Of a stretch of DNA of 64,000 bases, positions 17,911 through 25,829 are shown one piece after another. Below the pieces are notes generated by a model. That model made no database searches and was not told the DNA's origin. It saw only the letters and a list, made by a program, of their open reading frames with translations. The stretch is from Pseudomonadota bacterium (GTDB lineage: Bacteria; Pseudomonadota; Gammaproteobacteria; Steroidobacterales; JBCBZW01): the NCBI GenBank assembly GCA_039815145.1, contig JBCBZW010000009.1, positions 1 through 64,000 on the forward strand, in the 5' to 3' direction. Every line of letters starts with the position of its first letter. The stretch's first letter is position 1. A program made the position numbers and the translations under genes.

Positions 17911-18073
17911 TGCCCTGTCACGTTAGTTCGTCGAAGAATACGCACGGGGCTTTTTGCCCCTGAGCACGTTGCTCCTCCTCCCCGTGGGGCCTGCCACGCT
18001 CGTCGTCGCGCCGCACTCAGGAACAAAAAGCCCCGTGCGTATTCTTCAACGGACTAACGTGACGGGGCACTAG
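17908..18073. repeat. 165-bp palindromic element, copy 2, between convergent genes
   Basis: A near-perfect inverted repeat. The left arm begins TAGTGCCCTGTCACGTTAGT, then TCGAAGAATACGCAC and GGGGCTTTTTG. The right arm is its reverse complement with few mismatches, ending CGTGACGGGGCACTAG. Arms of about 50 bp surround a GC-rich centre containing CTCCTCCTCC and CTCGTCGTC. The outermost TAG is the stop codon of the flavoprotein gene and the outermost CTA (18070-18072) is the stop codon of the YceH gene on the other strand. The element shares termini and core with copy 1 and would act as a bidirectional hairpin terminator. Confidence 0.85.
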
Positions 18074-18729
18074 CGCTCCTCGATCAAGGCCTTCAGGCGC
18101 GCGACGTCTTCCTCCAAGCGGGTCACCCGTTCTTCGAGCTCCGCCCGTGAGGCGGCGCTGCCCCCGCTCGAGCCCGGCGCCGGTGCTTGGGCTTCGTAGG
18201 CCTCGACATCGATCGGGCCGCACAGCAGGTGCATGTACTCCGCGTCCTTGCGTCCCGCCCGGCGCGGAAGCTTGACCACCAGCGGATCCGGATCACGCTC
18301 GATCAGCCCCGTGAGGCTGCTCACCACGGCGCCGTTGTCATCGAAGGTGTGCAAGCGCGCGCTGCGCGTGCGCAGCTCCCCCGGCGTTTGCGGGCCACGC
18401 AGGAGCAGGAGGCACATGACGGCCACCTCGCCTTCATCGAGCTGCAGGGTGCTGTAGCGCGTGTTGCAGAAGCGGTGCGAGTACTTGTCGACGCGACTGT
18501 TGCTGCGCAGGTTTTCCTGGCGCGTGAGCAAGTGTCGATCTTCGAGGGCCCGCGCCGCATGCTCCACCTCGCCCTGGGTGAGGGACATGACGGGCTCACG
18601 GGAGGACTTCTGATTGCACGCGTTGACCAGCGCGTTGAGGGTGAGCGGGTACTGGTCGGGGGTGGTGATCGACTTCTCGATCAGGCAGCCGATCAGCCGC
18701 GCTTCTTGGTCGGTGAACTGAGGAATCAC
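18070..18729 (-). CDS. yceH: YceH-family (DUF480) protein
   Basis: A 219-residue protein of the UPF0502/YceH family, common in gammaproteobacteria and without a settled function; the fold is two winged-helix domains. Typical segments are EARLIGCLIEKSITTPDQYPLTLNALVNACNQKSSREPVM and VMCLLLLRGPQTPGELR. A C-terminal coiled-coil (ELEERVTRLEEDVARLKALIEER) is preceded by a Ser/Ala-rich linker. Start GTG 18729. It is 8 bp downstream of the CBS-domain gene, so they form an operon. The stop codon lies in the palindromic element. Confidence 0.9.
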   Translation of the reverse strand: MIPQFTDQEARLIGCLIEKSITTPDQYPLTLNALVNACNQKSSREPVMSLTQGEVEHAARALEDRHLLTRQENLRSNSRVDKYSHRFCNTRYSTLQLDEGEVAVMCLLLLRGPQTPGELRTRSARLHTFDDNGAVVSSLTGLIERDPDPLVVKLPRRAGRKDAEYMHLLCGPIDVEAYEAQAPAPGSSGGSAASRAELEERVTRLEEDVARLKALIEER

Positions 18730-18737
18730 GGGAATCG

Positions 18738-19163
18738 TTAGCTGCTGATGTACTGTTCGAGTTGAGCGATCTCTTCTTGTTGGTCGGCGATGATCGCGGC
18801 CACCAGGTCGCCGATGGAGATCACACCGAGCAGTTCGTCATCCATCACGGGCAGGTGGCGGAAGCGGTGCTCGGTCATGGTGTTCATGCACTTGCGCACG
18901 GAGTCATCGCTGCGCGCGGTGATGACGTCGGCGGTCATGATGTCGCGGACGGGGGTCGCGTCGGAGGCGCGGCCGAGGAGGATCACCTTACGGGCGTAGT
19001 CGCGCTCCGACACGATGCCGGCGAGCTTGCCGTCCTCGAGCACGAGGAGGGCGCCGATGCTCTTCTCCGCCATGAGTTTGATGGCGTCGAGCACCGTGTT
19101 GTCCGGCGTCACGGAGACGATCTCGTCTCCCTTGTCTGCCAGCAGATGTTTCACCAATCGCAT
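18738..19163 (-). CDS. Tandem CBS-domain protein
   Basis: A 141-residue protein made of two CBS motifs (about 10-60 and 75-130), forming one Bateman module that usually binds adenine nucleotides or NAD. Segments such as IGALLVLEDGKLAGIVSERDYARKVIL and RHLPVMDDELLGVISIGDLV are diagnostic. No catalytic domain is attached. ATG 19163 follows a GGGAG ribosome site; an upstream ATG in frame adds 25 Arg/Ser-rich residues without family character. First gene of a two-gene operon with yceH. Confidence 0.88.
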   Translation of the reverse strand: MRLVKHLLADKGDEIVSVTPDNTVLDAIKLMAEKSIGALLVLEDGKLAGIVSERDYARKVILLGRASDATPVRDIMTADVITARSDDSVRKCMNTMTEHRFRHLPVMDDELLGVISIGDLVAAIIADQQEEIAQLEQYISS

Positions 19164-19240
19164 GGGCACGCTCCCGTGGCTTACTTCGCTTAAGGACCTG
19201 CCCTCGATTGTAGACCTAAGGGCGCGCGAGCGGTGCAACT

Positions 19241-19268
19241 GCGGACGGTGCGCTGCGGCACCGTCCGC
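19241..19268 (-). terminator. Hairpin downstream of the secreted unknown
   Basis: GCGGACGGTGC (19241-19251) pairs perfectly with GCACCGTCCGC (19258-19268) around a 6-nt loop. It lies 12 nt beyond the stop of the gene at 19281. There is no T-run, so it may be a weak or Rho-assisted terminator. Confidence 0.5.
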
Positions 19269-19280
19269 GATCGTTCGTGC

Positions 19281-20048
19281 TCAGTCGCCCTTCGGATCCT
19301 GCGCGGTCCAGAACACGTTGCCGGAGCCCTCGGGTTCATGGAATTGGCCGAGGAATTCGTTCAACTGGGTGACGTTGCCGTTCATCACGAGGAAGTTGAA
19401 TTCGGACGGATTGCCGAACAGCGCCCGGCCGAAGTCAGTGAACAGCCAGTTGGCCCAGTGCAGTTCGACATCACCGTTGGCGACGCCGTCGGTCTCGCTC
19501 TTCTCGCCGTAGGAAAGCGCGGTGGAGACGCCCACGAGGAGGTCGTCGGTGTCGCCGCTGATGCGCACGGTGCAGTCCACGATCTCGATCACCGTGTCCT
19601 GCAGCGGATCGAGGATCATCTCGGTGACGGCGCCGTTGGGGATGGCCAGGTAGTTCAAGCGGCTGCCACTCGGCGTGCCCTGGACGTTACCCACCTGGCG
19701 GCCTCGATAGTCGTAGGTCATGTACATGGCGTAGTCGCTGACGTCGATGCCGTTCAGCTGAGAGGGCACCACGGCGGTGTCGTCCTGGTAGGAGGAGAAC
19801 CACAGGTAGCCGCGCTCCTGGTAGCGGCGAGCCTGCGGGAACTGCGTGCAGGCGTGGTAGGTGAAGTCGAGGCTGTCGGCCTCGAGCATGTTGGCGCGGG
19901 CTTCGGGCACGGCGCTCTCGTCCACGAGGAAGGGTGAGCCGTCACCCACCGCGAAGGCTGAGGGTGTGGCGCCCAGGGCGACGATGAGCAGTGCGGCGGT
20001 GGGCACGGCGCGTGGCAGCCGGTGGTTGATGGTGTCGTTGAGCATCAT
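19281..20048 (-). CDS. Secreted protein of unknown function
   Basis: A 255-residue protein with a signal peptide (hydrophobic PTAALLIVALGATPSAFA, cleavage around residue 33). The mature part is acidic and beta-rich with Tyr/Asp/Gly-rich stretches (DVSDYAMYMTYDYRGRQVG) and two widely spaced cysteines. It ends with an Asn/Gln-rich C-terminus. No family is recognised. GGAGA lies 8-9 nt before the first of two ATGs, either of which could be the start. Expected location: periplasm or outside. Flanked by a hairpin downstream and a 373-nt regulatory gap upstream. Confidence 0.7.
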   Translation of the reverse strand: MMLNDTINHRLPRAVPTAALLIVALGATPSAFAVGDGSPFLVDESAVPEARANMLEADSLDFTYHACTQFPQARRYQERGYLWFSSYQDDTAVVPSQLNGIDVSDYAMYMTYDYRGRQVGNVQGTPSGSRLNYLAIPNGAVTEMILDPLQDTVIEIVDCTVRISGDTDDLLVGVSTALSYGEKSETDGVANGDVELHWANWLFTDFGRALFGNPSEFNFLVMNGNVTQLNEFLGQFHEPEGSGNVFWTAQDPKGD

Positions 20049-20421
20049 GGTCGTGTTCTCCGGTTGTGTAAGGGGGTGTGGCGGGGCACGCGACCGGCGC
20101 CAATCGCAGCGCTCCCGTGATCAGATATTCGCGATCACGTCGAAGGATCTGACGGTGCGAGGCGGCCCATGTTGCGCTGCCGCAGACAAGGGATGTTCAT
20201 CCCCGCTGCTGAGCCATGCCTTATGGGCAACGCCATGTTCCCTTAACTCGTTGAAATGTATGGAATAGAAGCTAAAAGAGCGGATTTCCTTTACCCGCGA
20301 GGGTGGCTCCCGTAGACTCAAATGAAAGCGAGCGTCCGCTCGTTTTTGGGTGCCCCGGCCGCCACGGCTTCGGGGCCGGCTCTGTAGCGGGGACCGAAAC
20401 GGCCCCGGAGGAGAACAACGC
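20049..20421. other. Gap between divergent genes, with two palindromes
   Basis: No gene is supported here. CGTGATC (20116-20122) and GATCACG (20133-20139) form a spaced inverted repeat near the divergent secreted gene. The 22-bp palindrome at 20325-20346 is listed separately. The stretch 20235-20290 is A/T-richer than its surroundings and probably holds the fadE promoter. Confidence 0.5.
20325..20346. promoter_or_regulatory. Probable TetR-type operator upstream of fadE
   Basis: A 22-bp palindrome with only one mismatch, core CGAGCG-TC-CGCTCG flanked by A/T runs. Symmetry and size suit a TetR-family dimer pair. It is 76 nt before the fadE start and the same operon encodes a TetR-type regulator. 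It could also be read as a hairpin followed by TTTTT, but its position before a start codon favours an operator. Confidence 0.5.
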
Positions 20422-22911
20422 ATGACGATCCTCATCGCCCTGCTCGTGCTGCTGGGAGCTGGCGTTCTGCTCGCCGCCCTCGGCGCCACCACCGCCGTCG
20501 CGGCGGGCACCTTGGCCGCCCTCACCGTGGGCGCTGCTCTGTTTTCCGGTGGCATCACGCCCATCGTGGTGGTTTACGGCGCGGTCGCGTTGGCGCTGGC
20601 GGTGCTAGCAGCGCGCCCCCTGCGCAAGGCGCTGCTCACCAAGCCTCTGTTCCGCTGGTACCGCAAGGCGCTGCCGGGCATCTCGGACACGGAGCGCGAA
20701 GCGATCGACGCGGGCACCGTGTGGTGGGACGGCGAGCTGTTCTCCGGTCGCCCCGATTGGGACAAGCTGCTCAAGTACGGCAAGGCGGAGTTCTCGCCCG
20801 AAGAGCAGGCCTTCCTGGACGGCCCCGTGAAGGAGGTGTGCGCCCTCTCCGAGCCCTGGAAGCTGAACCGCGATTGGAGCGAAGTGCCCGAGCCGATCAT
20901 GGACGTGCTCCGTCGCGAACGCTTCTTCGGCATGATCATTCCTAAGCGCTACGGCGGCCTCGAACTCTCCGCTGTCGCGCAGACCGAGGTGGTCGCGCGT
21001 CTGCAGGCCTGCGGTAACGCCGTCGCCAACCTCGTCACCGTGCCCAACTCCTTGGGCCCCGGCGAGCTGCTGCTGAAGTACGGCACGGAAGAGCAGAAGA
21101 ACCACTACCTGCCGCGCCTCGCCACCGGCGAGGAGATTCCTTGCTTCGCCCTCACGGGCCCCACGGCCGGCTCCGACGCTACCTCCCTGCCCGACACGGG
21201 CGTGGTCTGTCGCGGCATGTGGGAAGGTGAGGAAGTGCTCGGCCTGCGCCTGAACTTCTCCAAGCGCTACATCACCCTGGCGCCGATCGCGACGCTGGTA
21301 GGCCTCGCCTTCCGCATGCAGGATCCAGACGGCCTGCTCGGCGACACCAAGGACTACGGCATCACCTGCGCCCTCCTGCCCCGCGACCTCGAGGGCATGG
21401 ACATCGGCCGTCGCCACATGCCCTGCGGCGATAACTTCTTCAACGGCCCGATCTTCGGTAAGGACGTGTTCATCCCGCTCACGCAGATCATCGGCGGGGC
21501 GGAGATGGCCGGTAAGGGCTGGACCATGCTGGTCAACTGCCTCTCCGTGGGCCGCTGCATCAGCTTGCCCTCGGGCGCGAGCGGCATCGCCCAGCGCGCC
21601 CTCGCCGGTACTTCGGCTTACGCGGCGCTGCGCGAGCAGTTCGGCCTGCCCATCTCGAAGTTCGAAGGCGTGCAGGCGCCGCTGGCACGCATCGCGGGCC
21701 TCTCGCGCATCGCGCGGGCGGCACGCATGCAAACGGCGGTCTCCCTGGACAAGGGCGAGAAGCCGAGCGTGGCGTCTGCCATCCTGAAGTACCACTGCAC
21801 GGAGCTTGCCCGCATCGCCCTGACCGATGCCATGGACATCCATGGCGGTAAGGCCGTGATCCGCGGGCCGAAGAACTACCTAGCCGATTACTTCGGCGGC
21901 ATTCCCATCGCCATCACGGTGGAGGGGGCCAACATCATGACCCGCAACCTCATGATCTTCGGCCAGGGCGCCACCCGCAGCCATCCCTACGTGCTGCAGG
22001 AAATGCAGCTCGCGGGGCAGAAGGACAGCGCCAAGACCCTCGACGCCTTCGACAAGGTGTTCTTCGACCACGTCGGCTTCACCCTGACCAACGCGGCCCG
22101 CTCGCTGGTCATGGGCCTCACGGGCGGTCGCCTGCAGGGCTCGCCGAACGAGGGTCCGCTGGGCGAGTACTACGGCAAGCTCAACCGCATGAGCGCCAAC
22201 TTCGCCCTGACGGCGGACGTCGCGATGCTCACGCTCCAGGGGCGCTTGAAGTTCATGGAGATGCTGTCGGCTCGCCTGGGCGACCTGTTGAGCAACCTCT
22301 ACCTGGCGTCGATGGTGATCAAGGACTACGAGGATGCGGGCTGTCCCGAGGAAGAGCTGCCGTCCGTGCAGTGGTCCCTCGATTACCTGATCGATCGCTA
22401 CCTCACGGCCTTCGACGAGGTGCTCGCGAACTTCCCCGTGCGTCCCATCGCCATGGGCCTGCGCATGGTCACCCACCCGTGGGGCGTGAAGACCCGTGCG
22501 CCGTCCGATCGCCTGTCGCGTCGGGTGGCCAAGCTCGTCGCCACGCCCACGGCCACCCGTGAGTCCCTGATCCAGGGCGCCGTGCTCGACGTCACGCCGG
22601 GCAACCCGCTCGGCTTCGTCAACGCCGTGTTCCTGGAAGCGCCGAAGTTCTCCGAGCTGAAGCGTCGCGTCACCCGCGCCGCCAAGCACGGCGAGATCCC
22701 GCGCGCCATGCCCCTCGACATGGTGACCTCCGCCGCCGAGGCAGGCATTCTGACCGCCGAGGAAGCGTCGGGCCTGCGTGGCCATCTGGAGCGGGTGATG
22801 GAGATCGTGCACGTGGATCACTTCGCGTCGCTGGAGGAGATCGAAGCCTCCCGCGATCTGACCGCTGGCACCGGCGGTCGCGACGGCGCGTCGCTCGCTG
22901 AGGCCAGTTGA
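20422..22911 (+). CDS. fadE: Acyl-CoA dehydrogenase, FadE type
   Basis: An 829-residue long-form acyl-CoA dehydrogenase, close to E. coli FadE (814 residues), which performs the first oxidation of fatty-acid beta-oxidation with FAD. Two or three N-terminal hydrophobic segments (residues 1-70) anchor it to the membrane. Then come the ACDH domain with ERFFGMIIPKRYGG, CFALTGPTAGSDATSLPDTG and FGLPISKFEGVQAPLARIAG, and a FadE-specific C-terminal domain of about 280 residues. GGAGGAG precedes ATG 20422; the upstream frame is not conserved. It overlaps the TetR gene by TTGA. A palindrome upstream suggests feedback control by that regulator. Confidence 0.94.
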   Translation: MTILIALLVLLGAGVLLAALGATTAVAAGTLAALTVGAALFSGGITPIVVVYGAVALALAVLAARPLRKALLTKPLFRWYRKALPGISDTEREAIDAGTVWWDGELFSGRPDWDKLLKYGKAEFSPEEQAFLDGPVKEVCALSEPWKLNRDWSEVPEPIMDVLRRERFFGMIIPKRYGGLELSAVAQTEVVARLQACGNAVANLVTVPNSLGPGELLLKYGTEEQKNHYLPRLATGEEIPCFALTGPTAGSDATSLPDTGVVCRGMWEGEEVLGLRLNFSKRYITLAPIATLVGLAFRMQDPDGLLGDTKDYGITCALLPRDLEGMDIGRRHMPCGDNFFNGPIFGKDVFIPLTQIIGGAEMAGKGWTMLVNCLSVGRCISLPSGASGIAQRALAGTSAYAALREQFGLPISKFEGVQAPLARIAGLSRIARAARMQTAVSLDKGEKPSVASAILKYHCTELARIALTDAMDIHGGKAVIRGPKNYLADYFGGIPIAITVEGANIMTRNLMIFGQGATRSHPYVLQEMQLAGQKDSAKTLDAFDKVFFDHVGFTLTNAARSLVMGLTGGRLQGSPNEGPLGEYYGKLNRMSANFALTADVAMLTLQGRLKFMEMLSARLGDLLSNLYLASMVIKDYEDAGCPEEELPSVQWSLDYLIDRYLTAFDEVLANFPVRPIAMGLRMVTHPWGVKTRAPSDRLSRRVAKLVATPTATRESLIQGAVLDVTPGNPLGFVNAVFLEAPKFSELKRRVTRAAKHGEIPRAMPLDMVTSAAEAGILTAEEASGLRGHLERVMEIVHVDHFASLEEIEASRDLTAGTGGRDGASLAEAS

Positions 22912-23681
22912 GCACGCCCGATCCATCGACTGTCGGCGACGGCGAGCCCGCCACGGGCTCGCCGTCTTCCCCGCCCCTGCTCGCGGCGAATGGGCCGCTG
23001 CCGGCCGGGGACTTCGCCTCCTTCAAGCGCGCCTTCCCCTACCGGGGGCGCGCCCTCTACGAGGTGATCTTCGCCCGCCACGGCGATCAGCTGCGCACGA
23101 AGAAGGCGAAGTTCGCCGTTAGCAACCTCGAGAAGATCTTCTCGGCCACCTTCAAGCTCTCCAATCAGATCGGCTTCCAGGCCATGTCCCTGCGCCAGCT
23201 CTCCTCGGAGACGGGCATCAGCATGGGCGGCCTCTACTCGTGTCTCTCCAGCAAGGAGGACATCGTGCTCATGGCCAAGGCCCTGGTCGAAGCGCTCTGC
23301 CAGGAGCTGATCGACGCGGTGGCCGCGATAGAGGATCCGGTGGAGGCGATGGAGACGGCCCTGCGCCAGCAGGTCTACGCGACCCAGCTGCTGCAGCCCT
23401 GGTTCAGCTTCCTTTACTTCGAGACCCGCAGCCTGCCGCGACCGCAGCAGGATGAGACCAAGAACATCGAGTTGCGCATCTGCGATCACCTGCAGGACAT
23501 CATCGTGCGCGGCCAGGCGCAGGGGCAGTTTCGGGCGGACCTGCCGGAGTTTGCGGCGAGCTCGCTGATGGCCCTGATCCAGGACGGTTACCTGAAGCCC
23601 TGGAAGTGGCGTGCGCGCGAGATCGATGCGGATCGCTACGCGGACGGACTGGTGGACGTGGCGCGGCGCCTGCTGCGATAG
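22908..23681 (+). CDS. TetR-family regulator co-transcribed with fadE
   Basis: A 257-residue regulator. The helix-turn-helix is at about residues 85-125: SNQIGFQAMSLRQLSSETGISMGG then LYSCLSSKEDIV. It is preceded by an unusually long N-terminal extension of about 75 residues (Pro/Ser/Gly-rich, then FKRAFPYRGRALYEVIF). The C-terminal ligand domain is helical. The TTG start overlaps the fadE stop (TTGA), so production is coupled to FadE. It probably senses a fatty acyl-CoA and represses the operon through the 20325 palindrome (inference from context). Confidence 0.85.
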   Translation: MSTPDPSTVGDGEPATGSPSSPPLLAANGPLPAGDFASFKRAFPYRGRALYEVIFARHGDQLRTKKAKFAVSNLEKIFSATFKLSNQIGFQAMSLRQLSSETGISMGGLYSCLSSKEDIVLMAKALVEALCQELIDAVAAIEDPVEAMETALRQQVYATQLLQPWFSFLYFETRSLPRPQQDETKNIELRICDHLQDIIVRGQAQGQFRADLPEFAASSLMALIQDGYLKPWKWRAREIDADRYADGLVDVARRLLR

Positions 23682-23698
23682 GCGAGACGTCAGCGCGC

Positions 23699-23959
23699 TC
23701 AGCTCGGCTGGGCTGGTACCGCCAGGATCAAGTTCTCCGTCGCATCAACGTGTGCGCCAGGCGGAGAAGACTTGGCGCCACAAACGCCTTCGGCGCGGTA
23801 GACCTCCCAGGTAGCCTTGCCCCGTCGCTTCACCCCATAAAGCGCCACATCGGCCTCCCCCAGGAGCTCATTGAAGGGCAGCTCGCGGCCGCAGGCGAGG
23901 GCGACACCTATGCTAGCGCCGACCTGAACCGAGCGGCCTGCTCGGTGTTTCGACAGTGC
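23699..23959 (-). pseudogene. Decayed C-terminal fragment of a GGDEF protein
   Basis: An 86-codon open stretch on the minus strand matches the C-terminal part of the neighbouring diguanylate cyclase: QVGASIGVALACGRELPF, then NELLGEADVALY and TWEVYRAEGV, against EVGASIGIALAGNRDLPF, YELLGEADVALY and TWRVYRPEGV in the intact gene. The GGDEF core and everything N-terminal are missing, and a TGA precedes the match at 23960-23962. It is the remnant of a tandem duplicate. It still has an unrelated tail of about 25 residues and a TGA stop. Confidence 0.8.
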
Positions 23960-24023
23960 TCACCTAGGGCGGCGGTCGCGCAGACGTATTCGCTGCGTAT
24001 CGGGTTCGAGCCTCAAGAGCTTC

Positions 24024-25322
24024 CTACGCCGAAGACGCGAGCGCAGCTGATCGCTGTCTGTGCCCGGAGTCGGTCGGCGGTTCGGCGAGTTGGGGTGATG
24101 AGGTGCTCTCGTGCACGCCCTCCGGTCGATAGACTCGCCAAGTTCCCTTGCCGCCGTGCTTCGCTTCGTACAGGGCGACGTCCGCTTCACCGAGTAGCTC
24201 GTAGAACGGCAGATCGCGGTTCCCGGCCAACGCGATACCGATACTCGCCCCCACCTCCACCGCACGCCCGGCGACGGTGATGGGCTCAGATACACGCTGG
24301 ATTAGCCGTTCCGCCACCAACGCGTGATCGTCCTCGTGCTCCATCTGCGAGAGCACGACAACGAACTCATCACCCCCTGCCCGTGCTACACAGTCAGACT
24401 CACGCAGGGAGCGTTGCATGCGTGATGCCACTTCACGCAAGAGCGCATCACCAGCGGCATGGCCGAGCACATCGTTGACTTGCTTGAAACCGTCAAGATC
24501 GATTTGCATGACCGCCTGGGGCTTGCCGGCTCTAAACTGCTCGTTCGCTACGCTCCGAAGAAAGCGTCGGTTGGGTAGGCCCGTAAGCTCATCGTGGTTG
24601 GCTTGGTGATCGAGCTGATCACGGGTCGTTTGCAGCAACTGTGTGCGCTCAGCAACATCGCGAGCCATGGGGCGGAAGATGAAGAGCGCCTCGCAGATCA
24701 ACAGGGTCATGGTGAGGGCGAAGATAGCGATGTCTGCTAGCAGAATCGTACGCACTCGGGCGTGAGACTCGCTCTCGTGTTGATCTACGACATCGTTCAG
24801 CCTCGTCAGCAGAGTGGTGCGGGCGAATCGGGAGAGGGCGTCCAGGCGACTAGCTGTCGCTGTATCGACCAAAGAGGCGGCAAGCAGCTGCTCGATCTCA
24901 CCCTCGAACCAAGCAATGTACGCGTTGAGTGAGTTTTCACCCTCGTAGATGTCACGCAGGGCGTCGGAGTGTTGAGTCTGTGTCCCGGGCAGACCGTGCT
25001 CGTGCGACAGCACCAGATGATTGGTGTGAAATTCTCCTAAGGCCTCACGGAGGAGAGTTTCCGATTGAGTCCGCTCACTCGAGCCGATCGCGTTGACGGT
25101 TTCTCGCGTGAGAAGTGTGATCTGCTGCGAGAGCATTCTCTGACGACCGCTGACGTTGATTAGGCGTGCACTTTCGTCCTGCGACATAATCAGGACGTGG
25201 ACGCTAGCGAAGACCGTGCTAGCGGCGGCAGCCGTGAGGCCCAGCGCCAACAGGTAGGCGAGAGTGATCCGTCGATAGATGGCGCGAGGGGACTTCGCGG
25301 GGGATGTAGGGTCTGATGTCAC
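24024..25322 (-). CDS. Membrane diguanylate cyclase with PilJ-type sensor
   Basis: A 432-residue protein. N-terminal transmembrane helix (about 18-45), a periplasmic four-helix-type sensor beginning ARLINVSGRQRMLSQQI, the signature of PilJ/NarX-like N-terminal domains, a second transmembrane helix (about 192-216), then a GGDEF domain. The catalytic motif is RAGGDEF (residues 314-320). An RxxD inhibitory site (RESD, 307-310) precedes it at the correct spacing, so product inhibition by c-di-GMP is likely. It converts 2 GTP to cyclic di-GMP in response to a periplasmic signal. The C-terminal 30 residues are a Ser/Pro/Gln-rich tail. A decayed copy lies directly downstream. Confidence 0.92.
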   Translation of the reverse strand: MTSDPTSPAKSPRAIYRRITLAYLLALGLTAAAASTVFASVHVLIMSQDESARLINVSGRQRMLSQQITLLTRETVNAIGSSERTQSETLLREALGEFHTNHLVLSHEHGLPGTQTQHSDALRDIYEGENSLNAYIAWFEGEIEQLLAASLVDTATASRLDALSRFARTTLLTRLNDVVDQHESESHARVRTILLADIAIFALTMTLLICEALFIFRPMARDVAERTQLLQTTRDQLDHQANHDELTGLPNRRFLRSVANEQFRAGKPQAVMQIDLDGFKQVNDVLGHAAGDALLREVASRMQRSLRESDCVARAGGDEFVVVLSQMEHEDDHALVAERLIQRVSEPITVAGRAVEVGASIGIALAGNRDLPFYELLGEADVALYEAKHGGKGTWRVYRPEGVHESTSSPQLAEPPTDSGHRQRSAALASSA

Positions 25323-25829
25323 GTGGGCATCGTCTTTAAGGGGCAGATCTGACCGTCCTGTTTTGCCTTACTGATTCGATCGTCTCAAGGGAATGGCTCT
25401 GGTGGCGGCGGAGTGCAATGACGAATTGAGAACCAGCGCGCTCTGCGTTGCGCTGATGGCTGCCCCGAGGATCGGCGGGGATGGTTGATCGACACGTCCC
25501 GGGTCCGTGAGCTTGAGTGCGATCTCTCACGGCATGACAGCCTCATCGATAAACTCAAGTACACACCTGATCACTTATGTAATCGACGAAGAAACTTACA
25601 TGCGTGCGCGTGGATCGCCGGGGCTTCTCGCTATTGCTCTGATTCCAAAGGGGTAAGAGTCCTGGCACGACGCATGCAGAAAGGGCTGGGCGTTGCGATC
25701 CCACTCCTGATCCAGGACGTCGCGGCGCCGAGTGTGTGTGCGGTAGTGGAGATGCTGGTGCAGCGGCATCTCCCAGGGAGGCCTCGCCACGATGAGCGAG
25801 GTCTCCCGACCTGATCTCTTGGCGGCAGC
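25323..25829. other. 507-nt gap without an intact gene
   Basis: Base composition is less G+C-rich in parts than in neighbouring genes (for example 25540-25600). A plus-strand open frame of about 110 codons (25485-25814) lacks a ribosome site and looks non-functional. Its 3' half is a possible carrier-protein relic, listed separately. Confidence 0.5.
25641..25814 (+). pseudogene. Possible relic of a polyketide/peptide carrier-protein domain
   Basis: The frame reads SDSKGVRVLARRMQKGLG, then VAIPLLIQDVAAPSVCAVV and EMLVQRHL. This follows the second half of PKS acyl-carrier domains (D-S-L-x-A-V-E-L-x-x-R-x-x-x-x-L-G-V-x-I-P then P-S-V-x-x-L). The Ser would be the phosphopantetheine site, but the following Leu is Lys and nothing N-terminal is recognisable. 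No PKS or NRPS gene is nearby. The match is short and rests on my own comparison. Confidence 0.3.

Noticed and set aside
20325-20346. Intrinsic terminator (stem followed by TTTTT) before fadE
   Set aside because: No plus-strand gene lies upstream to be terminated, and the symmetry extends into the A/T flanks, which suits an operator better.
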